DNA of 64,000 nt from Pseudonocardia sp. ICBG1293 (GCF_020131355.1 NZ_JAHLEL010000009.1:62001-126000); one strand, 5' to 3'. Numbered from the stretch's first letter, positions 41,208 to 49,862 are shown. The notes: generated from the sequence alone by a model not told the origin. A program made the numbers and translations.

Positions 41208-41774
41208 TCATCCGGTGCGGGGCGGCAGGTCGGGGGCCACGCCCTCGGCGCGGTAGACGGCGGCGGTGAAGGCGTCGAGCGCGCGCCGGCAGCGTTCGAG
41301 CAGGGCCTCCGCGTCCTTGCCGCGCTCGTCGGGGAAGAAGTCCCGGGACGCGATCGTGGCCAGCCAGCGGGTGAGGCGCTCGAGGTCCTGCTCGTTCTCC
41401 TCCAGCCCGGCGAAGGAGTAGTTGTCCCGCGCGGACTCCTTGTCCAGCTCGGCCAGCAGCGCGTCGCCGCGCTCGGTGAACTCGGCGAACTCCTTGCCGC
41501 GCTCGGCACGGATCCGGGTCACGATCCCGTCGTCGGCCGCACCCGGGGCGACGTCGAGGGCGAAGGCGGTACCGCCCGACTCCCGGACGTAGGTGGCCAG
41601 TCCCGCCAGGAACGTGCGGTGCTCGTCGGTCGCGGGCAGCACCCAGGCGCCGTTCTGCAGGCCGACCGCACCCGCGGCGCGAGCCCGGCGCCACAGCGTG
41701 ACCCGGGGGCTCGAGGGCGAGGCGGGCAGCTGCGCGAGCAGCAGGACCCAGCCACCGGACGGGGCGTCGGTCAT
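41208..41774 (-). CDS. ChrB N-terminal-domain protein (chromate resistance-like)
   Basis: 188 aa. 'GWVLLLAQLPASPSSPRVTL' then 'WRRARAAGAVGLQNGAWVLP' matches the ChrB N-terminal region; the C-terminal ~110 residues form a helical domain ('ERLTRWLATIASRDFFPDER'). ChrB regulates or assists chromate efflux by ChrA; no chrA gene is near, and many genomes carry such proteins without known chromate function. ATG 41774. It is the gene upstream of the P-type ATPase with a 47-base gap. Confidence 0.8.
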   Translation of the reverse strand: MTDAPSGGWVLLLAQLPASPSSPRVTLWRRARAAGAVGLQNGAWVLPATDEHRTFLAGLATYVRESGGTAFALDVAPGAADDGIVTRIRAERGKEFAEFTERGDALLAELDKESARDNYSFAGLEENEQDLERLTRWLATIASRDFFPDERGKDAEALLERCRRALDAFTAAVYRAEGVAPDLPPRTG

Positions 41775-41970
41775 GCCGGGGACGCTACCGGCCGCCCCGG
41801 TGGTGCAACAGGTGTTTCGTCCGCCGGCCCGGCAGCCGGCGTCCGCGAGGCGCGATCGCGAACCGGCGCGGGCGCCGCATCCCGCCGGGTGGCACACCAC
41901 GACCCCGGGACCGGCCCCGACGGGTTCACCGCGTACCCCTGTCGTGCCGCGGGTACGGCAGGCTGGACCC

Positions 41971-43062
41971 ATGCCCGCCCCCGCCCCCGCCCACCGTCTC
42001 GGCCTCGGTCTGGCCGCGATCGCCCGTCCCGCCTACATCACCTCCGGTCGCGCCGGTGAGCTCGGGGACGACCGCGACGTCGCCACCCTGCGCGACCGCT
42101 CCCGCGCCCTGCTCGACGCCGCGTACGCCGCGGGCGTGCGCTACGTCGACGTCGCCCGCTCCTACGGCCGCGCCGAGGAGTTCCTCGCCGCCTGGCTCGC
42201 CGACCGGCCCGGGGTCACCGGCGGCGGGGACCCGGTCGAGATCGGCTCGAAGTGGGGCTACCGCTACGTGGGCGGGTGGCGCACCGAGGCCGACACCCAC
42301 GAGGTCAAGGACCATTCGCTCGACGCCTTCACCGAGCAGTACGCGTCGACCCACGAGCTGCTCGGCGACCACCTCGGGATCTACCACGTGCACTCGGCCA
42401 CCCTCGACACCGGCGTCCTCGACGACGTGCGGGTGCACCGCGCGATGGCCCACCTGCGCGACCGGGGGGTCCGGGTCGGCATCTCCACCTCCGGGCCCGC
42501 GCAGGCCGACGCCGTGCGCCGGGCGCTGGAGGTGCGGGTGGACGGCGAACCGCTGTTCACCTCGTTCCAGAGCACCTGGAACCCCCTGGAACCCTCGGCC
42601 GGTCCGGCGCTCGCCGAGGCGGCCGACGCCGGGGCCCGGGTGATCGTGAAGGAGGTCTTCGCGAACGGCAGGCTCGCCCCCGGCGGCGAGGACGGCACCG
42701 ACGGTGCCCGCGCGGCCGCCGCGCTGGCGGTGCGGACCGGGGTGCCGCTGGACCGGATCGCCGTCGCGGCGGCGCTGGCGAACCCGTGGGCGTGGCGGGT
42801 GCTGCTCGGGCCCGTCGGGACCGGGCAGCTCGCGTCGAACCTCGCGGGCGCGGAGCTCACGCTGCCCGCGGACGCGGTCGACGAGCTCGCCACGCTGGCC
42901 GAACCGGCCGAGCGGTACTGGGCGACCCGCTCGGCGCGGCCCTGGAGCTGCCCCTGCGTTTCCCGGCGGACGTACGCTCGTTTACCTTCCAGCCACCTCG
43001 CGGCCCCGTCGACGTCGCCCGCCGACGTCGCGCGGCCGCGCGGTGAGGAGGAGGGGACATGA
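41971..43062 (+). CDS. Aldo/keto reductase family protein
   Basis: 363 aa. (beta/alpha)8 reductase with Asp-Val and Tyr in 'GVRYVDVARSYGRAEEFLAA', Lys in 'EIGSKWGYRYVGG', and His in 'LGIYHVHSATLDTG'. C-terminal helices include 'LDRIAVAAALANPWAWRVLL'. The last ~35 residues ('CPCVSRRTYARLPSSHL' onward) are unlike the family and Ser/Pro-rich; an alternative frame reads 'LELPLRFPADVRSF'. The stop overlaps the next gene's ATG (ATGA), which supports the annotated end. Likely reduces aldehydes with NADPH; substrate unknown. Confidence 0.83.
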   Translation: MPAPAPAHRLGLGLAAIARPAYITSGRAGELGDDRDVATLRDRSRALLDAAYAAGVRYVDVARSYGRAEEFLAAWLADRPGVTGGGDPVEIGSKWGYRYVGGWRTEADTHEVKDHSLDAFTEQYASTHELLGDHLGIYHVHSATLDTGVLDDVRVHRAMAHLRDRGVRVGISTSGPAQADAVRRALEVRVDGEPLFTSFQSTWNPLEPSAGPALAEAADAGARVIVKEVFANGRLAPGGEDGTDGARAAAALAVRTGVPLDRIAVAAALANPWAWRVLLGPVGTGQLASNLAGAELTLPADAVDELATLAEPAERYWATRSARPWSCPCVSRRTYARLPSSHLAAPSTSPADVARPRGEEEGT

Positions 43063-43954
43063 CCGCCCAGGACCATCTCGACCGGGGCCGCGGCGCCCAG
43101 GGTCGCGGCGCGCACAGCGCCGACGACGACCCGGCCACGGTCGTCTTCCCACGCTTCGCCGAGGAGCCGGACGCCACCGCCGGACCGCCCCCGCGGCGAC
43201 ATCCGGTAGCGCGACCCCGGCCCGTCCGGAGCCGTCGCCGCAGGCCCAGCCCGCCGCGCCCGGCGCGCCGCACCTGGCGCTCCTGCGCCGCGGGCCGGTC
43301 GTCGGCACCGCCGCCGCGATCGTGGCCGTGCTGGCGCTGGCGCACTACGGTGCCGCCGTCTACGGCATCGGACGGCCCGGGTTCGAGATCCCGGCCCCGA
43401 TCCGCCTGGGCACCGAGCTGAACGTCTCGACCTGGTTCAGCTCCGCGATGCATCTGACCAACGCCGCGCTCCTCGCGCTGATCGCGGCGAACTCGGTGCG
43501 CCGGGAGCGGTGGCGCTGGATCCTGCTCAGCCTGTCCTGCGCGGTCGTCGCGATGGACGAGACCGCCGCCAACCACGAGCAGGTCGGCTGGATCATCCAC
43601 ACCACGTTCGGGACCAGCGGGTTCCTGACCTACGCCTGGATCATCCCGGCCGTGGCGCTGGTCGCGGTCGTCGCCGCGCTGTGCCTGCCGATGGTGCTGC
43701 GCCGGCCGGGTGCCCACCTCGTCGTCGCGGGGGCGGCGGTGTTCCTGTTCGGGGCGGTCGGGCTGGAGTCGGCGGGGGGCGCCCTGTTCGAGTAGACCGG
43801 TGACGTGCAGTCCTTCACCTACAACGTCCTCGCCGGCACCGAGGAGACCCTCGAGATGGTCGGTCTGGTCATCGCCATGGCCGGGCTGCTCCGGATGGCG
43901 GGTGGCAGCGGCCTGCGGATCGCCGGCGCCGGGTTCGTCGACCGGTCGCGCTGA
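43059..43954 (+). pseudogene. Membrane protein of unknown function, frameshifted and with an in-frame stop
   Basis: From ATG 43059 (GAGGAGGAGGGG upstream) the first ~44 residues are acidic and hydrophilic ('DDDPATVVFPRFAEEPD'). At the C5 run 43188-43192 the frame shifts by -1; the continuation gives 'HLALLRRGPVVGTAAAIVAV' and about five membrane segments ('STWFSSAMHLTNAALLALIA', 'WIIPAVALVAVVAALCLP', 'GAAVFLFGAVGLESAGGALF'). An in-frame TAG at 43793-43795 interrupts it, after which the same frame reads 'VQSFTYNVLAGTEETLEMVG' and 'VGLVIAMAGLLRMAG' to a TGA at 43952-43954. No family recognised. Coupled by ATGA to the aldo/keto reductase. Confidence 0.65.
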
Positions 43955-43975
43955 CCCTCCCGCACACGACGACCA

Positions 43976-44017
43976 CACGACGACGGGGCCCCGGATCACC
44001 GGGGCCCCGTCGTCGTG
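43976..44017. terminator. Bidirectional terminator
   Basis: Perfect 19-bp stem (43976-43994 with 43999-44017), loop ATCA, between the disrupted membrane gene and the convergent amaP operon end. Confidence 0.88.
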
Positions 44018-44029
44018 CGCGCGTGGCGG

Positions 44030-44629
44030 TCAGCCCACCCGCGAGTGCTCCTTCTCCTCGGCCAGGCGCAGCACCAGGTCCGCGCGCCCGGACCCGATGT
44101 CCAGTGCGGACCGCAGCCGGGGCAGCGCGTGGTCGGTGATCCGGCTGCGCAGCGCGGCGAGGTCGGTGCCGTCGTCCGCGGTCACGTCGAGGTGGATCTC
44201 CGGGCGGCGCCGGTCCCCGACGAGCGCGGCGGCGGCGCGCTGGACGCCGTCGTAGCTCTCGATGTCGGCCGCCAGTGCATCGGCGGCGTGGTCGGAGTGG
44301 ATCCGGGTCGTGCCGGCGTCGCGGCCCGCGACCTGCGCCGACGGCAGGGTCCAGGCCGAGGTGCGCGGCCTGCGCCGGGCCTGGGCGAGTAGCCAGCGCA
44401 ACGCCAGCAGCCCGACGACGACGGCGACGGCGAGGGTCACCCACGGCGCCCACCCGGGCAGCGTCAGGCCGGCCGGGAGCAGCGGGACTGAGGGGTCGAT
44501 CCCCGGGAGGAGCTGTCGCAGCACGCCGGTGCCGAACAACAGCCCGAACACGCCCGCGGCGAGCAGGACGAGACCGATCAGGAACAGCAGGGTCCGGTTG
44601 AGCCGGGCCGGTGGGGTCGCGCTGGCCAT
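44030..44629 (-). CDS. amaP: Alkaline shock response membrane anchor protein AmaP
   Basis: 199 aa. Two transmembrane helices near the N-terminus ('LLFLIGLVLLAAGVFGLLFG', 'WAPWVTLAVAVVVGLLALRW') and a cytoplasmic Asp23-like domain ('RRPEIHLDVTADDGTDLAAL', 'ALDIGSGRADLVLRLAEE'). AmaP tethers Asp23 to the membrane in Staphylococcus; the actinobacterial version is present in similar operons. ATG 44629 has AGGAGG 4 bases upstream and overlaps the preceding stop. Last gene of the operon before a strong terminator. Confidence 0.88.
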   Translation of the reverse strand: MASATPPARLNRTLLFLIGLVLLAAGVFGLLFGTGVLRQLLPGIDPSVPLLPAGLTLPGWAPWVTLAVAVVVGLLALRWLLAQARRRPRTSAWTLPSAQVAGRDAGTTRIHSDHAADALAADIESYDGVQRAAAALVGDRRRPEIHLDVTADDGTDLAALRSRITDHALPRLRSALDIGSGRADLVLRLAEEKEHSRVG

Positions 44630-45174
44630 CACGCCTCCTGCTGCTTCGTGCCGGTCACGGACACCGTGACCTTCGGGGTGCGGGCCGGCCCGACCGCGTC
44701 GAGCCGCTCGGCCACGGCGGTGCGGACCCGGTCGCGCAGGTCCGACGGGTCGCCGAACGCCGCGTGGGCGGTGACGGCGGCACGCCGGCCGGTGCTCTTC
44801 ACCGACACCTTGGTGACGCCGTCGACGCCGGTGGCGGCGTCGGCCAGCGCCCGGTTCAGGCTGCGCCGGGTGATGCCGGAGTCGAGGTGCTCGGCACCGT
44901 CCGCGGGGGTCAGCGGGAACACGGTCGGGGTGCCGGGTCGCAGTGCGACCACGACGAGGACCAGCCCGACCAGTGCGACCAGGCCGGACACGACGAGCAC
45001 GGGCACGTCGGCACCGGTGAACCCGGCGACGGCGGAGCCCAGCGCACCGAAGTCGACGATCGGCTGCTGCCCGAGGAGCAGCTGCACGACCGCGACCGCG
45101 ACGACGACGCAGAGCGCGAGCAGGACCAGGGCGACGAGGCCCGCGGCGAGGGACTTGCGGGGGCGGCGGATCAT
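44629..45174 (-). CDS. DUF6286 domain membrane protein
   Basis: 181 aa. Two membrane helices ('VALVLLALCVVVAVAVVQLL' and 'VLVVSGLVALVGLVLVVVAL'), then a soluble Asp23-like C-terminal domain ('ADAATGVDGVTKVSVKSTGR', 'DLRDRVRTAVAERLDAVG'). Such proteins are recurrent in actinobacterial Asp23 operons and probably bind Asp23 at the membrane; no biochemical role is known. The start overlaps the upstream Asp23-like gene and the stop overlaps amaP. Confidence 0.83.
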   Translation of the reverse strand: MIRRPRKSLAAGLVALVLLALCVVVAVAVVQLLLGQQPIVDFGALGSAVAGFTGADVPVLVVSGLVALVGLVLVVVALRPGTPTVFPLTPADGAEHLDSGITRRSLNRALADAATGVDGVTKVSVKSTGRRAAVTAHAAFGDPSDLRDRVRTAVAERLDAVGPARTPKVTVSVTGTKQQEA

Positions 45175-45683
45175 TCGAGCTCCCTCCCGGTCTGCCGGGC
45201 CGCGCCCGGGACGGTGAGCGCGGTGACGACGACGTCGACCCGTGCGACGGACAACCCGGTCAGCGCCTCGACCTGCCGCACGACGTGCGCGCGGGCGCGG
45301 TCGCAGACCGCGGCCACCGGGGACGGGTAGGCGACGGAGATCCGCGCGTCGATCCGCGTCGACCGTCCGGAGACGGTCGCCTCGACGCGGGGGTGGCCCG
45401 CGGAGTCGGCACGGCCGAGCATCCGCCCGACGGTGCCTGCGGTGCCGCCGACGCCCTCGGTCTCCTCCAGGGCCCCGAGCGCGATCTTCTGCACGACCTG
45501 GTCGGCGACGTCGACCCGGCCGCGGTCCTCCGCGGCCGTGCCGGCGGCGCCGGGGCCCGTGCCGGTGTCGATCGTGCGGGTCGGGGTGTCGTCCGGCGGG
45601 GGAGGGGCGGCCCTGGTGGCCCGGATCGTGTCCGGGTCACCGGTCGCCGTCCCCGTCGGTCCGGCGGTGTTCACCGGGTTCAC
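45171..45683 (-). CDS. Asp23/Gls24 family protein with Pro/Thr-rich N-terminus
   Basis: 170 aa from GTG 45683. A flexible Pro/Thr-rich ~45-residue N-terminus ('RAAPPPPDDTPTRTIDTG') precedes an Asp23 domain ('GRVDVADQVVQKIALGALEE', 'RVEATVSGRSTRIDARISV', 'VRQVEALTGLSVARVDVVV'). Asp23 proteins polymerise beneath the membrane during envelope stress. Four-base overlaps with both neighbours. Confidence 0.85.
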   Translation of the reverse strand: MNPVNTAGPTGTATGDPDTIRATRAAPPPPDDTPTRTIDTGTGPGAAGTAAEDRGRVDVADQVVQKIALGALEETEGVGGTAGTVGRMLGRADSAGHPRVEATVSGRSTRIDARISVAYPSPVAAVCDRARAHVVRQVEALTGLSVARVDVVVTALTVPGAARQTGRELE

Positions 45684-45892
45684 CGGACCTTGTCGCGGCC
45701 GCGCCCGGACAGCCCCGACCGCTCGGAGAGCTCGGACAGGTCGAGGTCGCCGTCGAGCCAGCGACCGACGCCGAGGCCGATCGCGCCGAGGATCAGGGCG
45801 AGCACGAAGCCGCCGAAGCCGCCGACGATGCCGGCGATGGCCAGGAGGAGACCGGCGAGCAGACCGATCTGGGTGTTGGTGGACAGGGACAT
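45680..45892 (-). CDS. DUF2273-like small membrane protein
   Basis: 70 aa. One long hydrophobic hairpin ('IGLLAGLLLAIAGIVGGFGG', 'FVLALILGAIGLGVGRWLD') followed by an acidic/basic tail ('DLSELSERSGLSGRGRDKVR'). DUF2273 proteins accompany Asp23/AmaP and are thought to form the membrane anchor. ATG 45892 is chosen; in-frame GTG codons at 45895 and 45901 are close alternatives with AAGGA upstream. Overlaps the next gene by GTGA. Confidence 0.82.
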   Translation of the reverse strand: MSLSTNTQIGLLAGLLLAIAGIVGGFGGFVLALILGAIGLGVGRWLDGDLDLSELSERSGLSGRGRDKVR

Positions 45893-45960
45893 CACAGTCA
45901 CGTCCTTCGGGACGAGGAGGTACCGGACGTCCGGGTGGTACGGACGGGCGTCCGGGCGGG

Positions 45961-46362
45961 TCAGGGGGTGGCCGCGGGAGGGGCCGGGAGCTCGCCGGTG
46001 GCGGGGGTCGAGTCCGACGGCCGGATCGGCGTCGTCTCGGACGGGCCGGCGTAGTCGCCGACCACCACGTCCACCCGTGCGCCCCCGACGACCGGGAGCA
46101 GCGCGGTGCGGACCTGGCGGTCGATCTCGGCCACGGGGGCCGGGTAACGGCCGACCACATGGACCTCGACGGCCGGGGCCGCCGGGTCCACGCGGATGCC
46201 GCTCACCCGGCGTCCGGGCAGGTAGGTCGCGATCTCACCGAACCGGCCGCCGTGCAGCTGGGCCACTCCGGGGCAGCCCAGGACCGCGCCGGCGACCCGG
46301 TCGGTGTCGATCGCTCCCGTGGCGACGGATCCGTCGCCACCCGCGGCGGTGCGGGCGCTCAC
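45961..46362 (-). CDS. Short Asp23-like domain protein
   Basis: 133 aa from GTG 46362. Contains a reduced Asp23-like core ('RVAGAVLGCPGVAQLHGGRF', 'APAVEVHVVGRYPAPVAEID', 'VRTALLPVVGGARVDVVVGD') and a Pro/Thr-rich C-terminal tail. Overlaps the asp23 stop by GTGA; a 68-base gap follows before the DUF2273 gene. It likely interacts with Asp23 or the membrane anchors. Confidence 0.75.
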   Translation of the reverse strand: MSARTAAGGDGSVATGAIDTDRVAGAVLGCPGVAQLHGGRFGEIATYLPGRRVSGIRVDPAAPAVEVHVVGRYPAPVAEIDRQVRTALLPVVGGARVDVVVGDYAGPSETTPIRPSDSTPATGELPAPPAATP

Positions 46363-46820
46363 GCCACCCGCGAGGTGGACTCGATCTTCTTCGGCTCGTC
46401 GTCCTTGCCGTCGTCGTCGGACGGCAGGTGGACGTCGTCGACCGAGATGTTGACCTCGACGACCTCGAGCCCGGTCATCCGCTCCAGGGCGGAGATGACG
46501 TTGCGACGGACGGCCTTCGCCAGGTCGGCGATGGAGACGCCGTACTCGACGACGACGTTGATGTCGACAGCGGCCTGCTTCTCGCCGACCTCGACCGACA
46601 CGCCCTGCGAGGCGTTGGTGGTGCCGCCCGGGATGCGCTCGCGGAGCGCACCGAACGCACGGGCGGCGCCGCCGAGCGCGTGGATGCCGCTGACCTCGCG
46701 GGCGGCCAGGCCGGCGATCTTCGAGACGACCGTCTCGGCGATGCGGGTGCTGCCGTGCTCGGACTGCAGCGCCGACGGGGTGCCGGTGACGGCCGGGGTC
46801 TTGGTCTCGGTGGTGCTCAT
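46359..46820 (-). CDS. Asp23/Gls24 family envelope stress response protein
   Basis: 153 aa. Core: 'STRIAETVVSKIAGLAAREV', 'SGIHALGGAARAFGALRER', 'VEVGEKQAAVDINVVVEYGV', 'VISALERMTGLEVVEVNIS', followed by an acidic tail. The ATG has GGAGG at 5 bases. First gene of a six-gene overlapping operon. Upstream 46821-47098 contains no gene; its promoter is not clear. Confidence 0.92.
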   Translation of the reverse strand: MSTTETKTPAVTGTPSALQSEHGSTRIAETVVSKIAGLAAREVSGIHALGGAARAFGALRERIPGGTTNASQGVSVEVGEKQAAVDINVVVEYGVSIADLAKAVRRNVISALERMTGLEVVEVNISVDDVHLPSDDDGKDDEPKKIESTSRVA

Positions 46821-47098
46821 GTGCGCCTCCAGGTCGTGGCCCGGTACCGGGCCTCACAGTGGCCGGATCGGGGGCCGGTTCGTACCGGTTGTGCCCTCTC
46901 GATCCGCTCGACACACATGGGAGTCCGGGAGGTGGCGCATCCTCACGCACGACTTCGGGTGGCCGTCGTCACAGCACGGCGCCGGCGACGGGCCGCCGAC
47001 CTGCACGGATGCGCGTTGACCTGCGACGGGGGCGTTCCGCGGGGTCCGCGCGCCCCGGGTTTGCGATCACACGTTCGGATGATCATCGGACGGGGCTC

Positions 47099-47572
47099 TC
47101 AGGCGGGCGGGAGGCCGATCGTCCAGCCGGTGACGTCGCGCAGCGCCACCTGCCAGCAGGCCGGCTCGACGTAGTTCGGCCCGCCCGCGGCGGTCGGGAC
47201 CACCAGCGCGTCGGTGAAGTAGATCCAGTGGATGTCCTTCACCGGGACGTCCCGGCCGGGTCGTTCGTCCCCGCGGCCGTCGGCCATCTCGTCGAACATG
47301 TCGGCCATCGACGCCGCGGACTCGTTGCCCGGGTCGCCCGCGGTGAGCCGGCGCAGCTGGTCCCCGAGCCCGCGGAGCCAGGCCGACGGGTGCACGGCGT
47401 TGCCGAACACCAGCCCGGCCGGGGTGGCGACGGTGAGCGGGACGCTGTTGCGCTCGTCGCGGTAGGCGATCGACAGCACCGCCTGGAGGTAGCTCGGAGC
47501 GCTCAGCTCGGGGATCGTGACCACGCGCTGGGCGTCGGCCATCCCGGCGGGCCCGTCGGATTCGACCGTCAT
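47099..47572 (-). CDS. Hypothetical protein
   Basis: 157 aa. No family recognised. Codon use is typical of the window. Contains 'IPELSAPSYLQAVLSIAYRD', 'TAGDPGNESAASMADMFDEM' and an aromatic stretch 'VKDIHWIYFTDALVVPT', then 'CWQVALRDVTGWTIGLPPA'. Soluble, no signal peptide. ATG 47572 or 47542. It stands alone between the envelope operon and the methyltransferase. Confidence 0.6.
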   Translation of the reverse strand: MTVESDGPAGMADAQRVVTIPELSAPSYLQAVLSIAYRDERNSVPLTVATPAGLVFGNAVHPSAWLRGLGDQLRRLTAGDPGNESAASMADMFDEMADGRGDERPGRDVPVKDIHWIYFTDALVVPTAAGGPNYVEPACWQVALRDVTGWTIGLPPA

Positions 47573-47681
47573 GGACCCGGACGGTAGCCAGGATACGGCC
47601 GGTCACGACAGGTCCACGTCGCCCTGACGAGAACGACCGGACGGTCCAGCGGGCGCACCGCCACCCGGCGCAGCAGCTCCC

Positions 47682-48497
47682 TCAGGAACGGCGTGCGCGC
47701 GCTGCGACGTCCGGCTGCGGGAGTCGCGGTGCCGGCACCACGACCTCGGGGCGGACGACGACGTCGAACCGCGCCCCGGCACCGTCGGGGCCGACGCCGT
47801 CGACGGACCGGTGCGTCCGCATCGTCGTCCCGTGCGCGGCGGCTTTGGCGGCGAGCGTCTCGTGCACCCGGTCGGCCGTGCCGGCCTGTCCGAACGCCCC
47901 GCGGTAGTGGTAGGCCAGCAGCATCCCGCCCGGGCGCAGGCGGTCCAGCAGGGTGGTCAGGCCGACCCGCAGCGTCACCGGCTCCCAGTAGTACAGGACG
48001 TCCGAGCAGACGATCAGGTCGAAGTCGCCCTCGGGCATCTCGTGCGGGAGCGTGCGACGGACGAAGGTCCCCGACGGCACCCGGGCGGCGGCCCGCTCGA
48101 CGGCGGCGGCACAGATGTCCACCCCGAGCAGCGCCGCGGTGTGGCCGGCGAGGCGTACCGACAGGTCGCCCTCACCGCAGCCGACCTCCAGCACCCGGTC
48201 GAAGCGGCGCCCGGCGAGCGTGTCCATGATCGTGCCGTACTTCTGCTGCTCGTAGGCCGACAGGCCGATCGAGTACGGGGCGGGGCTGCGGTAGAGCCGG
48301 TCGTGCGTGCGCCGCCCCCAGCCCGGCTGCCAGAGCCACGTCTGACCGGTCCAGCGCGGGGCCCCGGACTCGCGGCCGAGCCGGGCCAGCCCGCGCACCG
48401 GTGCCGCGGCGGCCCGCGCGCCCCCGCTCAGGGAGAGCCGGGCGACCCGCCGGGCGTGGTCGATCGGCGTGCGACGGGCGGGGTGGCTCTCGGCCAT
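47682..48497 (-). CDS. Class I SAM-dependent methyltransferase (NodS-like)
   Basis: 271 aa. A ~85-residue N-terminal extension ends in 'YSIGLSAYEQQKYGTIMDTL', then the SAM motif I 'FDRVLEVGCGEGDLSVRLAG', post-I 'LLGVDICAAAVERAAARV', motif II 'DFDLIVCSDVLYYWEP' and motif III 'LRPGGMLLAYHYRGAF'. DVLYYW is typical of NodS-type methyltransferases that methylate sugar amines, but no nod genes are near and the true acceptor is unknown. ATG 48497. Downstream of the L,D-transpeptidase in the same direction with a 62-base gap. Confidence 0.83.
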   Translation of the reverse strand: MAESHPARRTPIDHARRVARLSLSGGARAAAAPVRGLARLGRESGAPRWTGQTWLWQPGWGRRTHDRLYRSPAPYSIGLSAYEQQKYGTIMDTLAGRRFDRVLEVGCGEGDLSVRLAGHTAALLGVDICAAAVERAAARVPSGTFVRRTLPHEMPEGDFDLIVCSDVLYYWEPVTLRVGLTTLLDRLRPGGMLLAYHYRGAFGQAGTADRVHETLAAKAAAHGTTMRTHRSVDGVGPDGAGARFDVVVRPEVVVPAPRLPQPDVAARARRS

Positions 48498-48559
48498 CGG
48501 GCACTCCCAGGGACGGACGGGTGGTACGCCCGGTGTGTCGCGTACCGGCGGTCCGTGCG

Positions 48560-49138
48560 TTACGCAGGAGGCCCTGGCGACCCTCGATGTGGTGACGCCG
48601 TGAGGCGCGCCGCGGTCTCCTCCGAGGCCTTCACGACCTGCACCTGGTCGCCGATCTGCAGGTAGTTGAAGTACGCCTTGGCCTCGTCCGGCGGGACGTG
48701 GATGCAGCCGGCCGAGGACCGGTTCGGGTCGCCGCTGTGGAAGGCGATGCCGCCGTCGTTGAAGAACACCGACCAGGGCATGGGCGCCGGGTCGCCGTTG
48801 GGCAGCCGCGACTCCTCGCTCTTGTGGGTCGCGTCCTTGCGGTAGACGCGCAGCGAGTGGCCGACCGGGGTCTCCTGGCCGTTGCCGCCCGAGGAGATGC
48901 CGATCGGGCCGCGGATCACCTTGCCGTCCTGGATGAGCCAGGACCGCTGCGAGTCCAGGTCGACGCAGGCCTTGGCGGTGACCGAGCACGGGGTGCCCGG
49001 CACGAGCGGCTGCGTGCGCGCCTGCTCGGCGGCGGGGGACCCGGCCAGTGCCGTCCCGGCGACGGCGACACCCGCGACGGTGGCCAGTCCGAGGCCCAGT
49101 GCGACGAGGCGGCGGGGCCGCTGCCGGACGGTGTCCAT
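48560..49138 (-). CDS. L,D-transpeptidase (YkuD domain) family protein
   Basis: 192 aa. Signal sequence/anchor 'LVALGLGLATVAGVAVAGTA' (residues ~10-35). The YkuD domain ends in 'NDGGIAFHSGDPNRSSAGCI' with catalytic Cys in 'SSAGCIHV' and His in 'AFHSG'. It cross-links peptidoglycan (3-3) or anchors proteins outside the membrane. ATG 49138 follows AGGAG at about 6 bases. It is shorter than mycobacterial Ldt proteins and has no Ig-like domains. Confidence 0.88.
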   Translation of the reverse strand: MDTVRQRPRRLVALGLGLATVAGVAVAGTALAGSPAAEQARTQPLVPGTPCSVTAKACVDLDSQRSWLIQDGKVIRGPIGISSGGNGQETPVGHSLRVYRKDATHKSEESRLPNGDPAPMPWSVFFNDGGIAFHSGDPNRSSAGCIHVPPDEAKAYFNYLQIGDQVQVVKASEETAARLTASPHRGSPGPPA

Positions 49139-49377
49139 GGGGTGCTCCTGTTCGTCCGCGCCGCCCGGGGGAGACGACGCCACGTGATCGTTCCGTCACG
49201 GTGGGAGACGCGTGGGGAGCGCTCGGGTTGCGTGACGAAAAGTTCGACCGTGCGCGGCCAGTCTGCACCCCGGCCCCGGCCGGGCCGGACGCGGTGCGCT
49301 CCCGTCCCGATCACCCGGAAGGACCGTCTCGGTACCGATGTCCGGTCCGCCCTGCTGCGTCCGGCCCGGCCCGCACA

Positions 49378-49416
49378 CGACGATGCCGGCGACCCGTGGG
49401 GTCGCCGGCATCGTCG
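49378..49416 (-). terminator. Terminator after monooxygenase gene
   Basis: 17-bp perfect stem (49378-49394 with 49400-49416) and a 5-base loop, just beyond the stop of the minus-strand ABM gene. Confidence 0.8.
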
Positions 49417-49429
49417 GGGTCGGGCGGGG

Positions 49430-49756
49430 TCAGTGCGGGGTGACCTCGCCCATCTCGACCCAGGCGTCCTTGCCGTCCTCGCTCTGGAAGTTGATGAGCG
49501 GCTTCTCCGGCACGACCGAGCCCATGAAGTCGAAGAACTTCTGCGCGTGCTCGGTCTTGACGTGGGCGTCGCCGGCCGCGCTGTCCCGGAAGACCTCGAC
49601 GATGACGAACTCGTTCTGCTTCTCGGCGTTCTCGTAGTAGTCGAAGGAGATGTTGCCCGGCTCGGAGCTCACGTCCTTCGTGTACTGCGAGATGCCGGAC
49701 AGCCACTCCTCGCGCTTGTCCGGGCGGATCTGGGCCTTGAGCACGATGAGGATCAC
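49430..49756 (-). CDS. Antibiotic biosynthesis monooxygenase (ABM)/quinol monooxygenase-like
   Basis: 108 aa, a full-length ABM dimer-forming ferredoxin-like fold: 'IVLKAQIRPDKREEWLSGIS', 'SSEPGNISFDYYENAEKQNE', 'FVIVEVFRDSAAGDAHVKTE', 'HAQKFFDFMGSVVPEKPL'. Members oxidise quinols without cofactors or simply bind small ligands (YgiN-like). The GTG has GGAGG at 5 bases. It lies just downstream of the alcohol dehydrogenase (106 bases) in the same direction and may share its transcript. Confidence 0.88.
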   Translation of the reverse strand: MILIVLKAQIRPDKREEWLSGISQYTKDVSSEPGNISFDYYENAEKQNEFVIVEVFRDSAAGDAHVKTEHAQKFFDFMGSVVPEKPLINFQSEDGKDAWVEMGEVTPH

Positions 49757-49862
49757 GTGAGCCTCCGGTTCACTGTCGTCGGGAACGTCGCGGGGGATCG
49801 TTCCACGGATCGTGGTGGCGCGGGCGTCTCGAAGTGGGACGCCGCGGGGTTGACGGACGGGC

